From contig NZ_CM003768.1 of assembly GCF_001547525.1 (NCBI RefSeq), positions 1,736,001 through 1,800,000 of the forward strand: 64,000 nt of DNA, read 5' to 3'. Under the pieces are notes generated by a model. That model was given only the letters and a program-made list of their open reading frames with translations. It was not told the origin of the DNA and made no database searches. Below, piece by piece: positions 28,997 through 37,778 of this stretch. How positions within the stretch are numbered: position 1 is the first letter of the stretch; each line of letters begins with the position of its first letter. The position numbers were made by a program, and so were the translations under genes. The DNA is from Burkholderia anthina. GTDB taxonomy: Bacteria; Pseudomonadota; Gammaproteobacteria; Burkholderiales; Burkholderiaceae.

Positions 28997-30325
28997 TCAG
29001 TTCAGCGCTTCCATGCGCAGCTTCGTTACCTTCGAGACCACCGTCGCGAGGCTCTCGATCTGCGCGATCGCCGCGTTGACGTTCTTCTCGACCGTCTCGT
29101 GCGTGATCAGGATGATGTCGGTCTCGCCGTTCGCGCCGTCGATCTGCTCCGATTCCTTCTGCAGCAGCGCGTCGATCGAGATGCCCGACTCGGCAAGGAT
29201 GCGCGTGATGGCGGCCAGCACGCCCGTCTGGTCGGCGACGCGCAGGCGCAGGTAGTAGCCGCTCGTCACTTCCTCGATCGGCAGGATCGGCGTGTTCGAC
29301 AGGCTGTCCGGCTGGAACGCGAGGTGCGGCACGCGGTGCTCGGGGTCGGCCGTGTGCAGGCGCGTGACGTCGACGAGATCCGCGACGACGGCCGATGCGG
29401 TCGGCTCCGCGCCCGCGCCCTTGCCGTAGTACAGCGTCGTGCCGACCGCATCGCCGTGCACGACGACCGCGTTCATCGCGCCCTCGACGTTCGCGAGCAG
29501 GCGCTTTTCCGGGATCAGCGTCGGGTGCACGCGCAGCTCGATGCCGTTTGCGGCGCGGCGCGCGATGCCGAGCAGCTTGATCCGGTAGCCGAGCTCTTCC
29601 GCGTAGCGGATGTCGGTCGCGTCGAGCTTGCTGATGCCCTCGACGTACGCGCGGTCGAACTGCACCGGCACGCCGAACGCGATCGCGCTCATGATCGTCG
29701 CCTTGTGCGCGGCGTCGACGCCTTCGATGTCGAAGGTCGGATCGGCTTCCGCGTAGCCGAGTTCCTGCGCGGCCTTCAGCGCGGTCGCGAAATCGAGACC
29801 GCGGTCGCGCATTTCCGACAGGATGTAGTTCGTCGTGCCGTTGATGATGCCCGCGATGTACTGGATGCGGTTCGCGGTCAGGCCTTCGCGCAGCGCCTTG
29901 ATGATCGGGATGCCGCCGGCGACGGCCGCCTCGAACGCGACCATCACGCCCTTCTCGCGCGCGGCTTCGAAGATCTCGGTGCCGTGCACCGCGAGCAGCG
30001 CCTTGTTCGCCGTGACGACGTGCTTGCCGTTCGCGATCGCGCGCAGCACGAGCTCGCGCGCGATGCCGGTGCCGCCGATCATCTCGGCGACGATCGCGAT
30101 CGACGGATCGTCGACGACCGCGTTGAAGTCGTCGGTGATCTGCGCGGCCGCGGCGTCACCGCCGAGCGCGGCCTGCGCCTTGGCCGGGTTGCGCACGGCA
30201 ATGCGCGCCACCTCGATGCCGCGCCCCGCGCGTCGCTTGATTTCTTCCTGGTTGCGGCGCAGCACCGTGAAGGTGCCGCTGCCGACGGTGCCGAAGCCCA
30301 ACAGGCCAACTTTGATCGGTTCCAT
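28997..30325 (-). CDS. hom: homoserine dehydrogenase
   Basis: A 442-residue monofunctional enzyme reducing aspartate semialdehyde to homoserine. The Rossmann motif GLLGFGTVGSGT is at ~7-18, the catalytic domain includes AGIINGTTNYILSEM, and a C-terminal ACT domain (~355-430: YYLRLRVADQTGVLAAITRILAE) suggests threonine feedback. It is located 53 nt after the alaA-like gene and 14 nt before thrC. Confidence 0.98.
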   Translation of the reverse strand: MEPIKVGLLGFGTVGSGTFTVLRRNQEEIKRRAGRGIEVARIAVRNPAKAQAALGGDAAAAQITDDFNAVVDDPSIAIVAEMIGGTGIARELVLRAIANGKHVVTANKALLAVHGTEIFEAAREKGVMVAFEAAVAGGIPIIKALREGLTANRIQYIAGIINGTTNYILSEMRDRGLDFATALKAAQELGYAEADPTFDIEGVDAAHKATIMSAIAFGVPVQFDRAYVEGISKLDATDIRYAEELGYRIKLLGIARRAANGIELRVHPTLIPEKRLLANVEGAMNAVVVHGDAVGTTLYYGKGAGAEPTASAVVADLVDVTRLHTADPEHRVPHLAFQPDSLSNTPILPIEEVTSGYYLRLRVADQTGVLAAITRILAESGISIDALLQKESEQIDGANGETDIILITHETVEKNVNAAIAQIESLATVVSKVTKLRMEALN

Positions 30326-30378
30326 GCTGCGTGTGATCGATGAGTAAGAAGTAATGAGTTCCGTGTGGCGCTGCCCGC

Positions 30379-31617
30379 TCAGACCGAATGGCGCTTGCGG
30401 TAGCCGTCGAGAAAGCGCGCGATCCGGTTGATCGAATCGGCCAGATCGTCGAGGTTCGGCAGGAAGACCACGCGGAAGTGGTCCGGCGTCGCCCAGTTGA
30501 ACCCCGTGCCCTGAACCAGCAGCACGCGTTCCTCGAGCAACAGGTCGAGAATGAACTGCTGGTCGTTCTGGATCGGGTAGAGCTTCGGGTCGAGGCGCGG
30601 GAACATGTACAGCGCGGCCTGCGGTTTCACGCAGGTCACGCCCGGGATCGACGTCAGCATGTCATACGCGAGTTCGCGCTGCTTGTACAGGCGCCCGTTC
30701 GGCACGATCAGCTCGTTGATGCTCTGGTAGCCGCCGAGCGCCGTCTGGATCGCGAACTGGCCGGGCACGTTCGCGCACAGGCGCATCGACGACAGGATGC
30801 CGAGCCCTTCGAGGTAATCCTTCGCGCGCCGGCGATTGTCGCCGCCGAGGCCCGACACGGCCATCCAGCCCGCGCGATAGCCGCACGACCGATAGCTCTT
30901 CGACAGGCTGTTGAACGTGACGGTGATCACGTCCTCCGACAGCGCACCCAGCGCGGTGTGCTCGAGACCGTCGTAGACGATCTTGTCGTAAACCTCGTCG
31001 GCGAACACGATCAGCCCGTGCTGGCGCGCGATCTCGAGCAGCTCGAGCAGCAATTCGTCGGAATAAAGCGCGCCGGTCGGATTGTTCGGGTTGATCACGA
31101 CGATCGCCTTCGTGTTCGGCGTGATCTTGCCGCGGATGTCGTCGAGGTCGGGCATCCACGCGTTCTGCTCGTCGCACACGTAGTGCACGGGCGTGCCGCC
31201 CGACAGGCTCACGGCCGCGGTCCACAGCGGGTAGTCGGGCGCGGGCAGCAGCACTTCGTCGCCGTCGTTCAGGAGCGCCTGGGTCGCCATCACGATCAGC
31301 TCGGACGCGCCGTTGCCGATGTAGATGTCGTCGAGGCCGACGCCGACGACGCCCTTTTCCTGCGTGTAGTGCATCACGGCCTTGCGCGCCGAGAACACGC
31401 CCTTCGAATCCGAATAGCCGGACGACGCCGGCAGATTGCGGATCATGTCCTGGATGATTTCGTCCGGCGCGTCGAAACCGAACGGCGCGAGGTTGCCGAT
31501 GTTCAGCTTGATGATGCGGTGGCCTTCTTCCTCGAGGCGCTTGGCGTGCTCGAGCACCGGGCCACGGATGTCGTAGCAGACGTTGAGCAGCTTGTTCGAC
31601 TTCTGAATCGGTTTCAC
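30379..31617 (-). CDS. alaA: AlaA-like PLP aminotransferase (glutamate-pyruvate type)
   Basis: A 412-residue fold-type I aminotransferase, close in length and opening sequence to E. coli AlaA (405). KPIQKSNKLLNVCYDIRGPV at the N-terminus and NIGNLAPFGFDAPDE are its signatures; the PLP lysine is in NSLSKSYRSCGYRAGW. It makes alanine from pyruvate and glutamate. I take the GTG at 31617 as start because it aligns with AlaA and has AGGAA 10 nt upstream; the longer frame to 31743 adds unlike, basic sequence. It heads the alaA-hom-thrC unit. Confidence 0.93.
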   Translation of the reverse strand: MKPIQKSNKLLNVCYDIRGPVLEHAKRLEEEGHRIIKLNIGNLAPFGFDAPDEIIQDMIRNLPASSGYSDSKGVFSARKAVMHYTQEKGVVGVGLDDIYIGNGASELIVMATQALLNDGDEVLLPAPDYPLWTAAVSLSGGTPVHYVCDEQNAWMPDLDDIRGKITPNTKAIVVINPNNPTGALYSDELLLELLEIARQHGLIVFADEVYDKIVYDGLEHTALGALSEDVITVTFNSLSKSYRSCGYRAGWMAVSGLGGDNRRRAKDYLEGLGILSSMRLCANVPGQFAIQTALGGYQSINELIVPNGRLYKQRELAYDMLTSIPGVTCVKPQAALYMFPRLDPKLYPIQNDQQFILDLLLEERVLLVQGTGFNWATPDHFRVVFLPNLDDLADSINRIARFLDGYRKRHSV

Positions 31618-31932
31618 GACGACACGGTTCCTGGGTTGGCCTTGCGGCCGGGGGGACGGGATCAAAACTGGAAAGCGGCCGGTCTGTGCGCGCTGTCTAG
31701 GCTGGGAAAAAGCGGCGGCCGGACGCGGCTTGTGGCGACGCACGACGCAAGTGGCGCCCGGGGGCGACCAAAAAGTTATAATTTAGCGGATTTTGGCCGA
31801 CTTTCGCAATGCACCATAGCCGCGCCGGGCCCGCGCCGTCAGGCGTCCGCGCGTGCCGGAGCGCGCGAAACCGGCCCGCCGGGCCCCACGGCCCTGCCAA
31901 TCCATTCCCCTACGGAACCGCGGAATACCGAT
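31618..31932. other. 315-nt divergent promoter region (alaA / Mth938-like gene)
   Basis: An AT-rich core near 31770-31790 breaks the high G+C. Leftward, TTGCGA (31804-31809), an 18-bp spacer and TAAATT (31780-31785) could drive alaA. Rightward, TATAAT (31777-31782) has no good -35. No hairpin or ORF of note was seen. Confidence 0.45.
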
Positions 31933-32307
31933 TTGAAACTGCACCAGGACACGAGCGGCGCGCTCAACACCGTCACCGGCTACGGCCCCGATTATGTCGA
32001 CGTCAATCTCGAACGCCATGAAACGAGCGTCATCGTCCTGCCCGGCGCGCCGGTCCAGGCCTGGCCCGTGGCGTCGTTCGACGCGCTCGCGCCCGAGCAT
32101 TTCGCGATGCTGCTCGACCCCACGCCCGAACTCGTGATCTTCGGCAGCGGCGCGCGGCTGCGCTTTCCGCACCCGCGGCTCGTCGCGGCGCTCACCGCGA
32201 AACGGATCGGCGTCGAGACGATGGATTTCCAGGCCGCCTGCCGCACCTACAACATCCTGATGGCCGAGGGCCGCAAAGTCGCCGCCGCGCTCTTGATTGA
32301 ACGTTAA
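31933..32307 (+). CDS. Mth938-like (DUF498) domain protein, TTG start
   Basis: A 124-residue Mth938/NDUFAF3-like protein. The motif VIFGSGARLRFPHPRLVAAL followed by GVETMDFQAACRTYNILMAEGRKVAAALL is the family core. Human NDUFAF3 helps assemble respiratory complex I; the bacterial role is unproven. The only start giving the family-typical N-terminus (KLHQDTSGALNTVTGYG) is a TTG at 31933; no in-frame ATG is nearby upstream. It lies upstream of the arn cluster, with a 124-nt gap. Confidence 0.85.
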   Translation: MKLHQDTSGALNTVTGYGPDYVDVNLERHETSVIVLPGAPVQAWPVASFDALAPEHFAMLLDPTPELVIFGSGARLRFPHPRLVAALTAKRIGVETMDFQAACRTYNILMAEGRKVAAALLIER

Positions 32308-32431
32308 TCCCCGATGCGGTAAAACACGGGCCGGCGCAGCGGGTCGATCCCCGGATCGCCCCCGGCCAGGCCGCCCGCCCCCGGCGCACCGCGCCGGCGG
32401 CCCGTCACAACAACCAACAGGCTGAAAACCC

Positions 32432-34108
32432 ATGAACGATACGCCTTCGAGGCTACCGCTCAATCGCATCACGCTCGTCCTCCTCGTCGTCGCGCTCGCG
32501 ATCGTCTGGTTCGCGCCGCTCGGGCTGCGCCACCTGATCCCGAGCGACGAAGGCCGCTACGCGGAAATGGCGCGCGAGATGTTCGTCACCGGCGACTGGA
32601 TCACGCCGCGCTACAACGGCTACAAGTACTTCGAGAAGCCGCCGCTGCAGACCTGGCTGAACGCGCTCACCTTCGCGTGGTTCGGCATCGGCGAATGGCA
32701 GGCGCGCCTCTATACCGCCGTCGCGAGCTTCGCCGGCGTGCTGCTCGTCGGCTACACCGGCGCGCGCCTGTTCAACCCGCTGTCGGGCTTGCTCGCGGCC
32801 GTCGTGCTGGCCAGCTCGCCGTACTGGAACCTGATGGGCCACTTCAACGCGCTCGACATGGGGCTCGCGTTCTGGATGGCGCTGTCGCTCTGCTCGCTGC
32901 TGCTCGCGCAGCGGCCCGGGCTGCGCCCGGCCGCGGTACGCGGCTGGATGTGGGCGTGCTGGGCCGCGATGGCGTTGGCGGTGCTGTCGAAGGGCCTCGT
33001 CGGCCTGATCCTGCCGGGCGCCGTGCTCGTGCTGTATACGCTGATCGCGCGCGACTGGGCGCTGTGGAAGCGCCTGTACCTCGTCAGCGGCCTCGTGATC
33101 TTCTTCGCGATCGTCACACCGTGGTTCGTGCTCGTCCAGCAGCGCAACCCCGAGTTCTTCAACTTCTTCTTCGTCGTCCAGCAGTTCCGCCGGTATCTGA
33201 CCCCGGAACAGAACCGCCCGGGCCCGCTGTACTACTTCGTGCCCGTGCTGCTGGTCGGCTTCCTGCCGTGGCTGTCGGTCGCGTGGCAGAGCATCCGCCA
33301 TGCGCTGCGCATGCCGCGCCAGCCGAACGGCTTCTCGCCGATGCTCGTGCTGCTGATCTGGAGCGCGTTCATCTTCCTGTTCTTCAGCGCGTCGCATTCG
33401 AAGCTGATCTCGTACGTGCTGCCGGTCGCGCCGGCGCTCGCGCTGATCATCGGCGCGTACCTGCCGCTGATGACGGCCGAGCGCTTCCGCCGCCACCTGC
33501 TCGGCTATCTCGTGTTCTTCGTCGCCGCGGCGTTCGGGATCATCTTCCTCGCGTACCAGGGCGACGCCCGCACGCCGAACGCGCTGTACCGCGCGTTCCA
33601 GATGTGGCTGTACGCCGGCCTCGCGGTCTCGGCCGCGCTGACGCTCGCGGCCGCGTGGCTGAACCGCCGGGCGGGCGCGGCCGCCGCGCTCGCCGCGTTC
33701 GGCGCCGCGTGGCTCGCGTTCGGCACGATCGGCGGCACCGGGCACGACGAGTTCGGCCGCTACAGCTCGGGCGCGCTGCTCGCGCCGGCCGTGCGCGCCG
33801 AGCTGGCGAAGCTGCCGCCCGACACGCCGTTCTACTCGATCGAAATGCTCGACCACACGTTCCCGTTCTACGTGGGCCACACGACGATCATGGTCCAGCG
33901 CCAGGACGAACTCGCGTTCGGGATCTCGGTCGAGCCGAACAAGTGGATCCCGACCGTCGGCGAATGGATCACGCGCTGGAAGCAGGACACCCATGCGCTC
34001 GCGATCATGCCGCCCGGCCAGTACGACGCGCTGGCCAAGGAAGGCGTGCCGATGCGCGTGATCGCGCGCGACAACCGCCGCGTGATCGTCGAGAAACCGC
34101 AATCGTAA
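32432..34108 (+). CDS. arnT: L-Ara4N transferase ArnT-like (lipid A/LPS modification)
   Basis: A 558-residue GT83-type integral membrane transferase. The catalytic periplasmic motif IPSDEGRYAEMAREM, with conserved Asp/Glu and the WITPRYNGYKYFEKPPLQTW segment, is diagnostic of ArnT. It moves 4-amino-4-deoxy-L-arabinose from undecaprenyl phosphate to lipid A (and, in Burkholderia, core Ko sugar), lowering negative charge and giving polymyxin resistance. It is the first gene of a contiguous arn cluster, and arnE/F-like follows after 13 nt. Confidence 0.93.
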   Translation: MNDTPSRLPLNRITLVLLVVALAIVWFAPLGLRHLIPSDEGRYAEMAREMFVTGDWITPRYNGYKYFEKPPLQTWLNALTFAWFGIGEWQARLYTAVASFAGVLLVGYTGARLFNPLSGLLAAVVLASSPYWNLMGHFNALDMGLAFWMALSLCSLLLAQRPGLRPAAVRGWMWACWAAMALAVLSKGLVGLILPGAVLVLYTLIARDWALWKRLYLVSGLVIFFAIVTPWFVLVQQRNPEFFNFFFVVQQFRRYLTPEQNRPGPLYYFVPVLLVGFLPWLSVAWQSIRHALRMPRQPNGFSPMLVLLIWSAFIFLFFSASHSKLISYVLPVAPALALIIGAYLPLMTAERFRRHLLGYLVFFVAAAFGIIFLAYQGDARTPNALYRAFQMWLYAGLAVSAALTLAAAWLNRRAGAAAALAAFGAAWLAFGTIGGTGHDEFGRYSSGALLAPAVRAELAKLPPDTPFYSIEMLDHTFPFYVGHTTIMVQRQDELAFGISVEPNKWIPTVGEWITRWKQDTHALAIMPPGQYDALAKEGVPMRVIARDNRRVIVEKPQS

Positions 34109-34121
34109 GGACGTCCCCCGC

Positions 34122-34493
34122 ATGAATCCCGTTTCGTTCGTCTGCATCGTCACCGGCGTGATGCTCAACGCCTGTGCGCAACTTTTGCTGAAAGCCGGCG
34201 TCAACGCCGTTGGACACTTCGAATTCAGCCGTGCGAACATCATTCCGGTCGGATTCAAGATCGCGACCCAATTGCCGATCATCGGCGGCCTCGGCTGCTA
34301 CGTGCTGAGCGTCGTCGTATGGATCGTCGGGCTGTCGCGCGTCGACGTGTCGATCGCGTACCCGATGCTGTCGCTCGGCTACGTCGTCAATGCGTTCGCG
34401 GCGTGGTACCTGTTCGGCGAAGTCCTGTCGATGCAGCGGCTCGTCGGCATCGGCATCATCCTGATCGGCGTGCTCGTGCTCGCGCGCAGCTGA
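34122..34493 (+). CDS. ArnE/ArnF-like small multidrug-type flippase subunit
   Basis: A 123-residue, four-helix EamA/SMR protein: MLNACAQLLLKAG in helix 1 and SVDVSIAYPMLS-like residues (DVSIAYPMLSLGYVVNAFAAWYL) before helix 4. In enterobacteria ArnE and ArnF are two such subunits thought to flip undecaprenyl-phosphate-L-Ara4N to the periplasm. Here only one gene is present in the cluster, so it may act as a homodimer or pair with a product encoded elsewhere. Whether it is ArnE or ArnF cannot be told. Confidence 0.85.
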   Translation: MNPVSFVCIVTGVMLNACAQLLLKAGVNAVGHFEFSRANIIPVGFKIATQLPIIGGLGCYVLSVVVWIVGLSRVDVSIAYPMLSLGYVVNAFAAWYLFGEVLSMQRLVGIGIILIGVLVLARS

Positions 34494-34623
34494 GCACGGC
34501 GCGCGGCGTTAAGCGTCCGCCTACAAAAAATCACGGTACGAATCGGCCAACCGGTGTTTAATGCCGGTTTCGGACGGATCGCCCGACCCTTTTATTACAC
34601 GCCATTACAGGCCCAACGCGTTC

Positions 34624-35775
34624 ATGAGCCAGACTACCGCTCCGTTTCTGCCGTTCACCCGCCCCGAGATCGACGAGGAAACCATCCAGGGCGTCGTCGA
34701 CGTGCTGCGCTCGGGCTGGATCACGACCGGCCCGCAGTGCCAGAAATTCGAAGCCGCGCTGTCGGAGTACTGCGGCGGCCGCCCGGTCCGCGCGTTCAAT
34801 TCGGGTACCTGCACGCTCGAGATCGGCCTGCGCATCGCGGGCGTCGGCCCCGGCGACGAGGTGATCACGACGCCGGCGTCGTGGGTCTCGACCAGCAACG
34901 TGATCATCGAAACGGGCGCGACGCCCGTATTCGCGGACATCGATCCCGTCACGCGCAACATCGATCTCGACAAGCTCGAGCAGGCGATCACGCCGCGCAC
35001 GAAGGCGATCGTCCCCGTGTTCCTGTCCGGCCTGCCGGTCGACATGGACCGCCTGTACGCGATCGCCCGCGCGCACAAGCTGCGCGTGATCGAGGATGCC
35101 GCGCAGGCATTCGGCTCGACGTGGAACGGCAAGCGCATCGGCGCGTTCGGCGACCTCGTGTCGTTCAGCTTCCACGCGAACAAGAACCTGACGACGATCG
35201 AAGGCGGCGCGCTCGTGCTGAACGACGAGGACGAAGCCGTGCTCGCGCAGAAGTACCGGCTGCAGGGCATCACGCGCACCGGCTTCGACGGGATGGACTG
35301 CGACGTGCTCGGCGGCAAGTACAACCTGACCGACGTCGCCGCGCGCGTCGGCCTCGGCCAGCTACCGCACCTCGAGCGCTTCACCGCGCAGCGCCGCGCG
35401 CTCGCCCGCGCGTATTTCGCCGCGTTCGACGGCGGCGCGGCCGTGAAGCTCGGCCTCGGCCTGCCGGTCGCCGAATTCGAGAACGGCAACTGGCACATGT
35501 TCCTCGTCACGCTGCCGCTCGAGCGGCTGACGATCACGCGCGCCGAATTCATGGCGCAGATGAAGGAACGCGGCATCGGCACCGGCATCCACTACCCGGC
35601 GATCCATCTTTTCACGCTGTACCGTGCGCGCGGTTTCAAGGAGGGGATGTTCCCCCACGCCGAACGGTATGGCGCGTCGACCGTCACGCTGCCGCTGTTT
35701 ACGCAGATGTCGGAAGGCGACGTGCGTCGCGTGGTCGACGCCGTCAATCAGATTTGCGAACAATACGGAAAATAA
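34624..35775 (+). CDS. arnB: UDP-4-amino-4-deoxy-L-arabinose aminotransferase
   Basis: A 383-residue DegT/DnrJ/EryC1-family PLP enzyme that aminates UDP-4-keto-arabinose with glutamate. The internal aldimine lysine is K187 in FSFHANKNLTT; FLPFTRPEIDEETI and SGWITTGPQCQKFE are ArnB-like. An in-frame ATG at 34561 would add 21 residues, but the 34624 start (MSQTTAPFLPF) matches the family. Neither start has a strong Shine-Dalgarno sequence. Confidence 0.95.
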   Translation: MSQTTAPFLPFTRPEIDEETIQGVVDVLRSGWITTGPQCQKFEAALSEYCGGRPVRAFNSGTCTLEIGLRIAGVGPGDEVITTPASWVSTSNVIIETGATPVFADIDPVTRNIDLDKLEQAITPRTKAIVPVFLSGLPVDMDRLYAIARAHKLRVIEDAAQAFGSTWNGKRIGAFGDLVSFSFHANKNLTTIEGGALVLNDEDEAVLAQKYRLQGITRTGFDGMDCDVLGGKYNLTDVAARVGLGQLPHLERFTAQRRALARAYFAAFDGGAAVKLGLGLPVAEFENGNWHMFLVTLPLERLTITRAEFMAQMKERGIGTGIHYPAIHLFTLYRARGFKEGMFPHAERYGASTVTLPLFTQMSEGDVRRVVDAVNQICEQYGK

Positions 35776-35781
35776 GCGTAC

Positions 35782-36834
35782 ATGAGTCACCTTGAAGCAC
35801 GCGCCGGGCATCCGGGCGCCGGGCACCCGGGCGCCGCGCATCCGGACGCTGGCCGGCCCGAAGTCTCGGTCATCATCCCCGTATACAACGAGGAAGACGG
35901 CCTCGCCGCGCTGTTCGCGCGACTGTATCCGGCGCTCGACGCACTCGACACGCCGTACGAAGTGATCCTGATCAACGACGGCAGCCGCGACCGCTCGGCC
36001 GCGATGCTCGCCGATCAGTTCCACGTACGGCCGGACACGACACGCGTCGTGCTGCTCAACGGCAACTACGGCCAGCACATGGCGATCCTCGCGGGCTTCG
36101 CGCAGTCGCGCGGCGAGATCGTCATCACGCTCGACGCCGACCTGCAGAATCCGCCCGAGGAAATCGGCAAGCTGATCGCGAAGATGCGCGAGGGCTACGA
36201 CTACGTCGGCTCGATCCGCAAGCAGCGCCAGGACAGCCTGTGGCGGCGCAAGGCGTCGCAGATGATGAACCGGCTGCGCGAGCGCATCACGCGCATCAAG
36301 ATGACCGACCAGGGCTGCATGCTGCGCGCGTACAGCCGCCGCATCATCGACACGATCAACGTGTGCGGCGAAGTCAACACGTTCATCCCCGCGCTCGCGT
36401 ACACGTTCGCGCAGAACCCGACCGAAATCGAGGTCGCGCACGAGGAACGCTTCGCGGGCCAGTCGAAGTATTCGCTGTACAGCCTGATCCGGCTGAACTT
36501 CGACCTCGTGACGGGCTTCTCGGTCGTGCCGCTGCAGTGGCTGTCGTTCATCGGCGTGATCCTGTCGCTCGGCTCCGCCGCGCTGTTCGTGCTGCTGCTC
36601 GTGCGCCGCTTCATCGTCGGCGCGGAAGTGCAAGGCGTGTTCACGCTGTTCGCGATCACGTTCTTCCTGCTCGGCGTGATCATCTTCGCGCTCGGCCTGC
36701 TCGGCGAATACGTCGGCCGCATCTACCAGCAGGTGCGCGCGCGGCCGCGCTACCTGATCCAGGCCGTGCTCGAGCAGCACGACGGCGTGCCGCCGGTGCC
36801 GGCCGGCGCGAACCATCCGGGAGCCGTGCAATGA
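35782..36834 (+). CDS. arnC: undecaprenyl-phosphate 4-deoxy-4-formamido-L-arabinose transferase
   Basis: A 350-residue GT2 enzyme loading formylated Ara4N onto undecaprenyl phosphate. After a short N-terminal repeat region (GHPGA-GHPGA-AHPDA, residues 9-23) comes VSVIIPVYNEEDGL, then ITLDADLQNPPEEI (the DXD-type metal site). Two C-terminal helices anchor it (about 245-325). It starts 6 nt after arnB, and its stop overlaps the next start (ATGA). Confidence 0.95.
   Translation: MSHLEARAGHPGAGHPGAAHPDAGRPEVSVIIPVYNEEDGLAALFARLYPALDALDTPYEVILINDGSRDRSAAMLADQFHVRPDTTRVVLLNGNYGQHMAILAGFAQSRGEIVITLDADLQNPPEEIGKLIAKMREGYDYVGSIRKQRQDSLWRRKASQMMNRLRERITRIKMTDQGCMLRAYSRRIIDTINVCGEVNTFIPALAYTFAQNPTEIEVAHEERFAGQSKYSLYSLIRLNFDLVTGFSVVPLQWLSFIGVILSLGSAALFVLLLVRRFIVGAEVQGVFTLFAITFFLLGVIIFALGLLGEYVGRIYQQVRARPRYLIQAVLEQHDGVPPVPAGANHPGAVQ
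35806..35850 (+). repeat. Three tandem 15-bp repeats inside arnC
   Basis: Units GGGCATCCGGGCGCC, GGGCACCCGGGCGCC and GCGCATCCGGACGCT encode GHPGA, GHPGA and AHPDA at ArnC residues 9-23, ahead of the catalytic domain. Copy number could vary by slippage without changing frame. Confidence 0.8.
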
Positions 36835-37778
36835 AGCCGCGCGCGGTCGTCTTCGCGTATCACAACGTCGGCGTGCGGTGCCTGCAGGTGCTGCTGGCGC
36901 GCGGCGTCGACGTCGCGCTGGTCGTCACGCACGAAGACAATCCGAACGAGAACATCTGGTTCGGCAGCGTCGCGGCCGTCGCGGCCGAGCACGGCATCCC
37001 GGTGCTCACGCCGGCCGATCCCGCCGATCCGGCGCTGCGCCGCGCGGTGTCCGACGCGCGGCCCGATTTCATCTTCTCGTTCTACTACCGCCACATGCTG
37101 CCGGTGGACCTGCTCGCGATCGCGCCGCGCGGCGCGTACAACATGCACGGTTCGCTGCTGCCGAAATACCGGGGTCGGGTTCCGACCAACTGGGCCGTGC
37201 TGAACGGCGAGACCGAGACCGGCGCGACGCTGCACGAGATGGCCGCCAAGCCCGACGCGGGCGCGATCATCGGCCAGACCGCGGTGCCGATCCTGCCGGA
37301 CGACACGGCCGCGCAGGTATTCGACAAGGTCACCGTGGCCGCCGAGCAGACGCTGTGGCGCGTGCTGCCCGCGCTGCTCGCGGGCGAGGCGCCGCACCTG
37401 CCGAACGATCTCGCGACCGGCAGCTACTACGGCGGGCGCAAGCCCGAGGACGGCCGCATCGACTGGTCGAAGCCGGCCGCGCAGGTCTACAACCTGGTGC
37501 GCGCGGTCGCGCCCCCGTATCCGGGTGCATTCACGGACGTCCACGGCGCACGCTTCGTGATCGCGCGCGCGCGCCTCGCGGCGCCCGGCAGCGCGATGGC
37601 GGCGGCCGCCGCGGATTTGCCGCCCGGCCTGCACGTAAGCGATAATGCGCTATTCGGCGTCTGCGGCGACAGCCGCGCCCTATCCATTCTCGAGCTCCGG
37701 CAACAGCGCGACGGCGGCGAAACCGTCGTGACGCCCGCGGAATTCGCGCAGTTCATTCATTCTTCCCGTCATTCATGA
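36831..37778 (+). CDS. UDP-L-Ara4N formyltransferase (ArnA N-terminal half as a separate protein)
   Basis: A 315-residue 10-formyltetrahydrofolate-dependent formyltransferase equivalent to residues ~1-305 of E. coli ArnA. The catalytic region includes NMHGSLLPKYRGRVPTNWAVLNGE and ETGATLHEMAAKPDAGAIIGQ. It formylates UDP-Ara4N before transfer to the lipid carrier. It overlaps arnC by 4 nt upstream and the decarboxylase gene by 4 nt downstream. In enterobacteria the two activities form one bifunctional ArnA; here they are two translationally coupled genes. Confidence 0.93.
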   Translation: MKPRAVVFAYHNVGVRCLQVLLARGVDVALVVTHEDNPNENIWFGSVAAVAAEHGIPVLTPADPADPALRRAVSDARPDFIFSFYYRHMLPVDLLAIAPRGAYNMHGSLLPKYRGRVPTNWAVLNGETETGATLHEMAAKPDAGAIIGQTAVPILPDDTAAQVFDKVTVAAEQTLWRVLPALLAGEAPHLPNDLATGSYYGGRKPEDGRIDWSKPAAQVYNLVRAVAPPYPGAFTDVHGARFVIARARLAAPGSAMAAAAADLPPGLHVSDNALFGVCGDSRALSILELRQQRDGGETVVTPAEFAQFIHSSRHS

